Shown piece after piece: positions 30,775 to 32,365 of a stretch of DNA of 32,365 nucleotides; position 1 is the first letter of the stretch, and every line of letters starts with the position of its first letter. The stretch spans positions 1 through 32,365 of the forward strand of contig NZ_OMWD01000024.1 in NCBI RefSeq assembly GCF_900314695.1, given 5' to 3'. A program made the position numbers and the translations under genes. This DNA comes from an uncultured Methanobrevibacter sp. (GTDB lineage: Archaea > Methanobacteriota > Methanobacteria > Methanobacteriales > Methanobacteriaceae). The notes under the pieces were generated by a model, which had not been told where the DNA came from, did not search any database, and saw only the letters and a list, made by a program, of their open reading frames with translations.

Positions 30775-32229
30775 ATGGATTATGATGTTATTTATATTGG
30801 AAGCGGAAATGCCGCATGGCAGGGAGGCCGGTTTTTAAGAAAAGCAGGCCTTAAAATATTGATAGTCGAAGAAAGCCTATATGGAGGAACATGTGCTAAC
30901 AGGGGATGTAACTCAAAAGCACTTCTCGATGCCCCATATGAAATAAAGGCTTTGGCAGATAACTTTGAAGGTGTTGGAAAAGCAGGTAACTTTGAAGTTG
31001 ACTGGCCGGCATTAATGAAATTCAAAAGGAAAAGAATTGCAAATATGGCTCCATTTCTGGACGGCAAATTTGAAGAGTACGACCTTGATGTGGCTCATGG
31101 AAAGGGTGTTATTGTAGATGAACATACCGTAAAGGTCGGTGATGAAACATTCACTACAGATAAAATCGTTATAGCTACTGGATTGAAGCCTGTAATTCCT
31201 GATATCAAAGGAAAAGTGTTTCTACATGACAGCACTGACTATTTGGACATTGATGAGCTTCCGAAACATTCCATCATTATAGGTGCGGGATTTGTCGGTA
31301 TGGAATTTGCATCAATCCTTGCCGAAGCAGGCCTTGAAGCAGATGTAATCATCAGAGGGGACATGGCATTAAAGTATTTCCATCAGCCTTATGTTCAAAG
31401 GGTAATTGAAATTCTTGAAGGAAAAAATATTCGCTTCCATTTCAATGAGCAGGTAAGCGAAATCATTAAGGATGACAGTGCAACAATTGAAAACCCCGAA
31501 GCAAAAGTTTTAAATCTCAAAAAGGCTTTGAATACGGATGATGAGCTAAGAGATCCTGAAGCCAAAATCGACAACAGGGCTTATGAAAATGCATTCACAG
31601 TAAAATGTGAAAGTGGCCTAACATTATGTGGAGATTATGTTGTTGCAGCTATTGGGCGAGAAGCCAATGTGGATGGAATAGGTCTTGAAAATGTTGGCCT
31701 TACAAGCACCAAACAGGGTATTAAGGTAAACGGACACCTTCAGACAGAAGTTCCAAACATTTATGCTTCAGGTGATGTTGCAGATACAGGCGTTGCAAAA
31801 CTGGTTACCGTAGCTATACATCACTCAAAATACCTTGCAAAGGAATTGCTTGGTGAAGCCGATGAAATAACCTATCCTGTAGTTCCTGCCGTTGCATACA
31901 CCATTCCCAGAATTGCCACTGTCGGTGTTCCAGCGTATGTTGCAGATGAAAGTGACGAATATGATGTCCACACAATCAGATACGGCAATTCATACTCTCT
32001 TGAACTTAAAAACGATACTACTGCAGAGGCAAAGGTCATCGTTGATAAGGATTTAAACATTGTCGGTGCTGAAATATATGCTGCAGACGCTGAAAATGTA
32101 GCGAACATGTTTGCATTTATCATTAACAAGAAAATAACTCTTGAAGAACTAGATTATATGATTTATGCATTCCCTTCAAGCAGTTCTGTATGTCTGTATA
32201 AATTGCACAATATTCACTATGACTTGTAG
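30775..32229 (+). CDS. Dihydrolipoamide dehydrogenase-like NAD(P)H-FAD oxidoreductase lacking the His-Glu dyad
   Basis: This 484-aa class I pyridine nucleotide-disulfide oxidoreductase has the FAD motif GSGNAA (9-14), the redox-active pair C40-x4-C45 in GGTCANRGC, NAD(P)H motif GAGFVGME and FAD motif ASGDV. The C-terminal signature normally reading HPTxxE is FPSSSS (466-471), so the catalytic base pair is absent. An insertion with EDxELRDPEAKI-type residues precedes the dimer domain. It is therefore not a typical lipoamide or mercuric reductase; the acceptor is unknown. GGAGGAG lies 8 bases before the ATG. It is co-transcribed with the nitroreductase. Confidence 0.86.
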   Translation: MDYDVIYIGSGNAAWQGGRFLRKAGLKILIVEESLYGGTCANRGCNSKALLDAPYEIKALADNFEGVGKAGNFEVDWPALMKFKRKRIANMAPFLDGKFEEYDLDVAHGKGVIVDEHTVKVGDETFTTDKIVIATGLKPVIPDIKGKVFLHDSTDYLDIDELPKHSIIIGAGFVGMEFASILAEAGLEADVIIRGDMALKYFHQPYVQRVIEILEGKNIRFHFNEQVSEIIKDDSATIENPEAKVLNLKKALNTDDELRDPEAKIDNRAYENAFTVKCESGLTLCGDYVVAAIGREANVDGIGLENVGLTSTKQGIKVNGHLQTEVPNIYASGDVADTGVAKLVTVAIHHSKYLAKELLGEADEITYPVVPAVAYTIPRIATVGVPAYVADESDEYDVHTIRYGNSYSLELKNDTTAEAKVIVDKDLNIVGAEIYAADAENVANMFAFIINKKITLEELDYMIYAFPSSSSVCLYKLHNIHYDL

Positions 32230-32258
32230 CATGGGTTTTCCCATGTATATTTTTTTTT
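32230..32258 (+). terminator. Hairpin plus T-run ending the nitroreductase operon
   Basis: CATGGG (32230-32235) and CCCATG (32240-32245) pair perfectly across TTTT, followed by about nine T at 32250-32258. It starts directly after the TAG at 32227-32229. It fits intrinsic termination. Confidence 0.72.
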
Positions 32259-32301
32259 AAAAAAAGGGCAATGTTGAAATCCTAGAATTTTTTTCACTTG
32301 A

Positions 32302-32336
32302 AATTTCACATCGATGTGATTTCTTGATGTGAAATT
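32302..32336. repeat. Nested inverted/direct repeat (GATGTGA x3)
   Basis: AATTTCACATC (32302-32312) is repeated inverted as GATGTGAAATT (32326-32336). A third GATGTGA copy (32313-32319) sits directly after the first arm, making TCACATC-GATGTGA a perfect 14-bp palindrome. Such spaced palindromes fit a dimeric repressor site for the next, off-window gene. Confidence 0.5.
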
Positions 32337-32365
32337 AGTATTTCTTTTATTAGCCGGATATATGT

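Overview
The window is AT-rich and looks archaeal. Many genes are preceded about 25 bases upstream by an A/T TATA-like box and have little or no leader, while genes inside operons carry GGAGG/GGTGA ribosome-binding sites. A secreted protein resembling pseudomurein endoisopeptidases, Methanobacteriales-like redox proteins and a domain resembling pseudomurein-binding repeats point to a Methanobrevibacter-like methanogen (inference; no 16S or mcr gene is present here).

Layout. 1-180: 3' end of an IS200/IS605-type tnpB with its right-end hairpin. 206-3239: a CAT-like acetyltransferase divergent from an NADH oxidase/CoA-disulfide reductase-type flavoprotein, then a His-rich Mrp/NBP35 ATPase. 3236-6358: an MsrA-MsrB fusion carrying an SseB-like tail, a tnpB-less IS605 right end that looks like an orphan omega-RNA, two small unknown genes, and two stand-alone SseB-like genes. 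6566-9837: a ketopantoate reductase-type protein, a GNAT-zinc-ribbon fusion and a Cas4-like PD-(D/E)XK nuclease. 9892-12331: a secreted protein, an iron-sulfur flavoprotein, a 2[4Fe-4S] ferredoxin, a Nudix hydrolase and an ABM-type monooxygenase. 12452-15429: a secreted pseudomurein-peptidase-like protein and malate dehydrogenase.

15734-19287 is a tight run: an XpaC-like membrane protein, a zinc-ribbon membrane protein, a TelA protein, a small membrane protein and a bacterial-type D-aminoacyl-tRNA deacylase. 19284-23642 holds small proteins (TPR, Nim-like flavoprotein, family-1 uracil-DNA glycosylase, YkgJ-like cysteine-cluster protein, two secreted proteins) and an intergenic region rich in DtxR-like operator sequences.

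23715-30148 is the most unusual region. A winged-helix-FHA regulator is followed after 9 bases by a 1176-residue protein that fuses a Hanks-type Ser/Thr kinase to an Hsp70 ATPase, and then by a 42-residue gene. Next come a LytS-type sensor membrane domain without a kinase and, convergently, a TPR-HIRAN protein. I infer a phosphorylation-based stress-signalling module: the kinase phosphorylates partners, the FHA domain reads phosphothreonine and the winged helix acts on DNA. The window closes with a nitroreductase and a disulfide-reductase-like flavoprotein, a hairpin-plus-T terminator and a triple inverted/direct repeat. Oxidative and redox stress is a recurring theme (Nox, MsrAB, flavoproteins, ferredoxin, nitroreductase).
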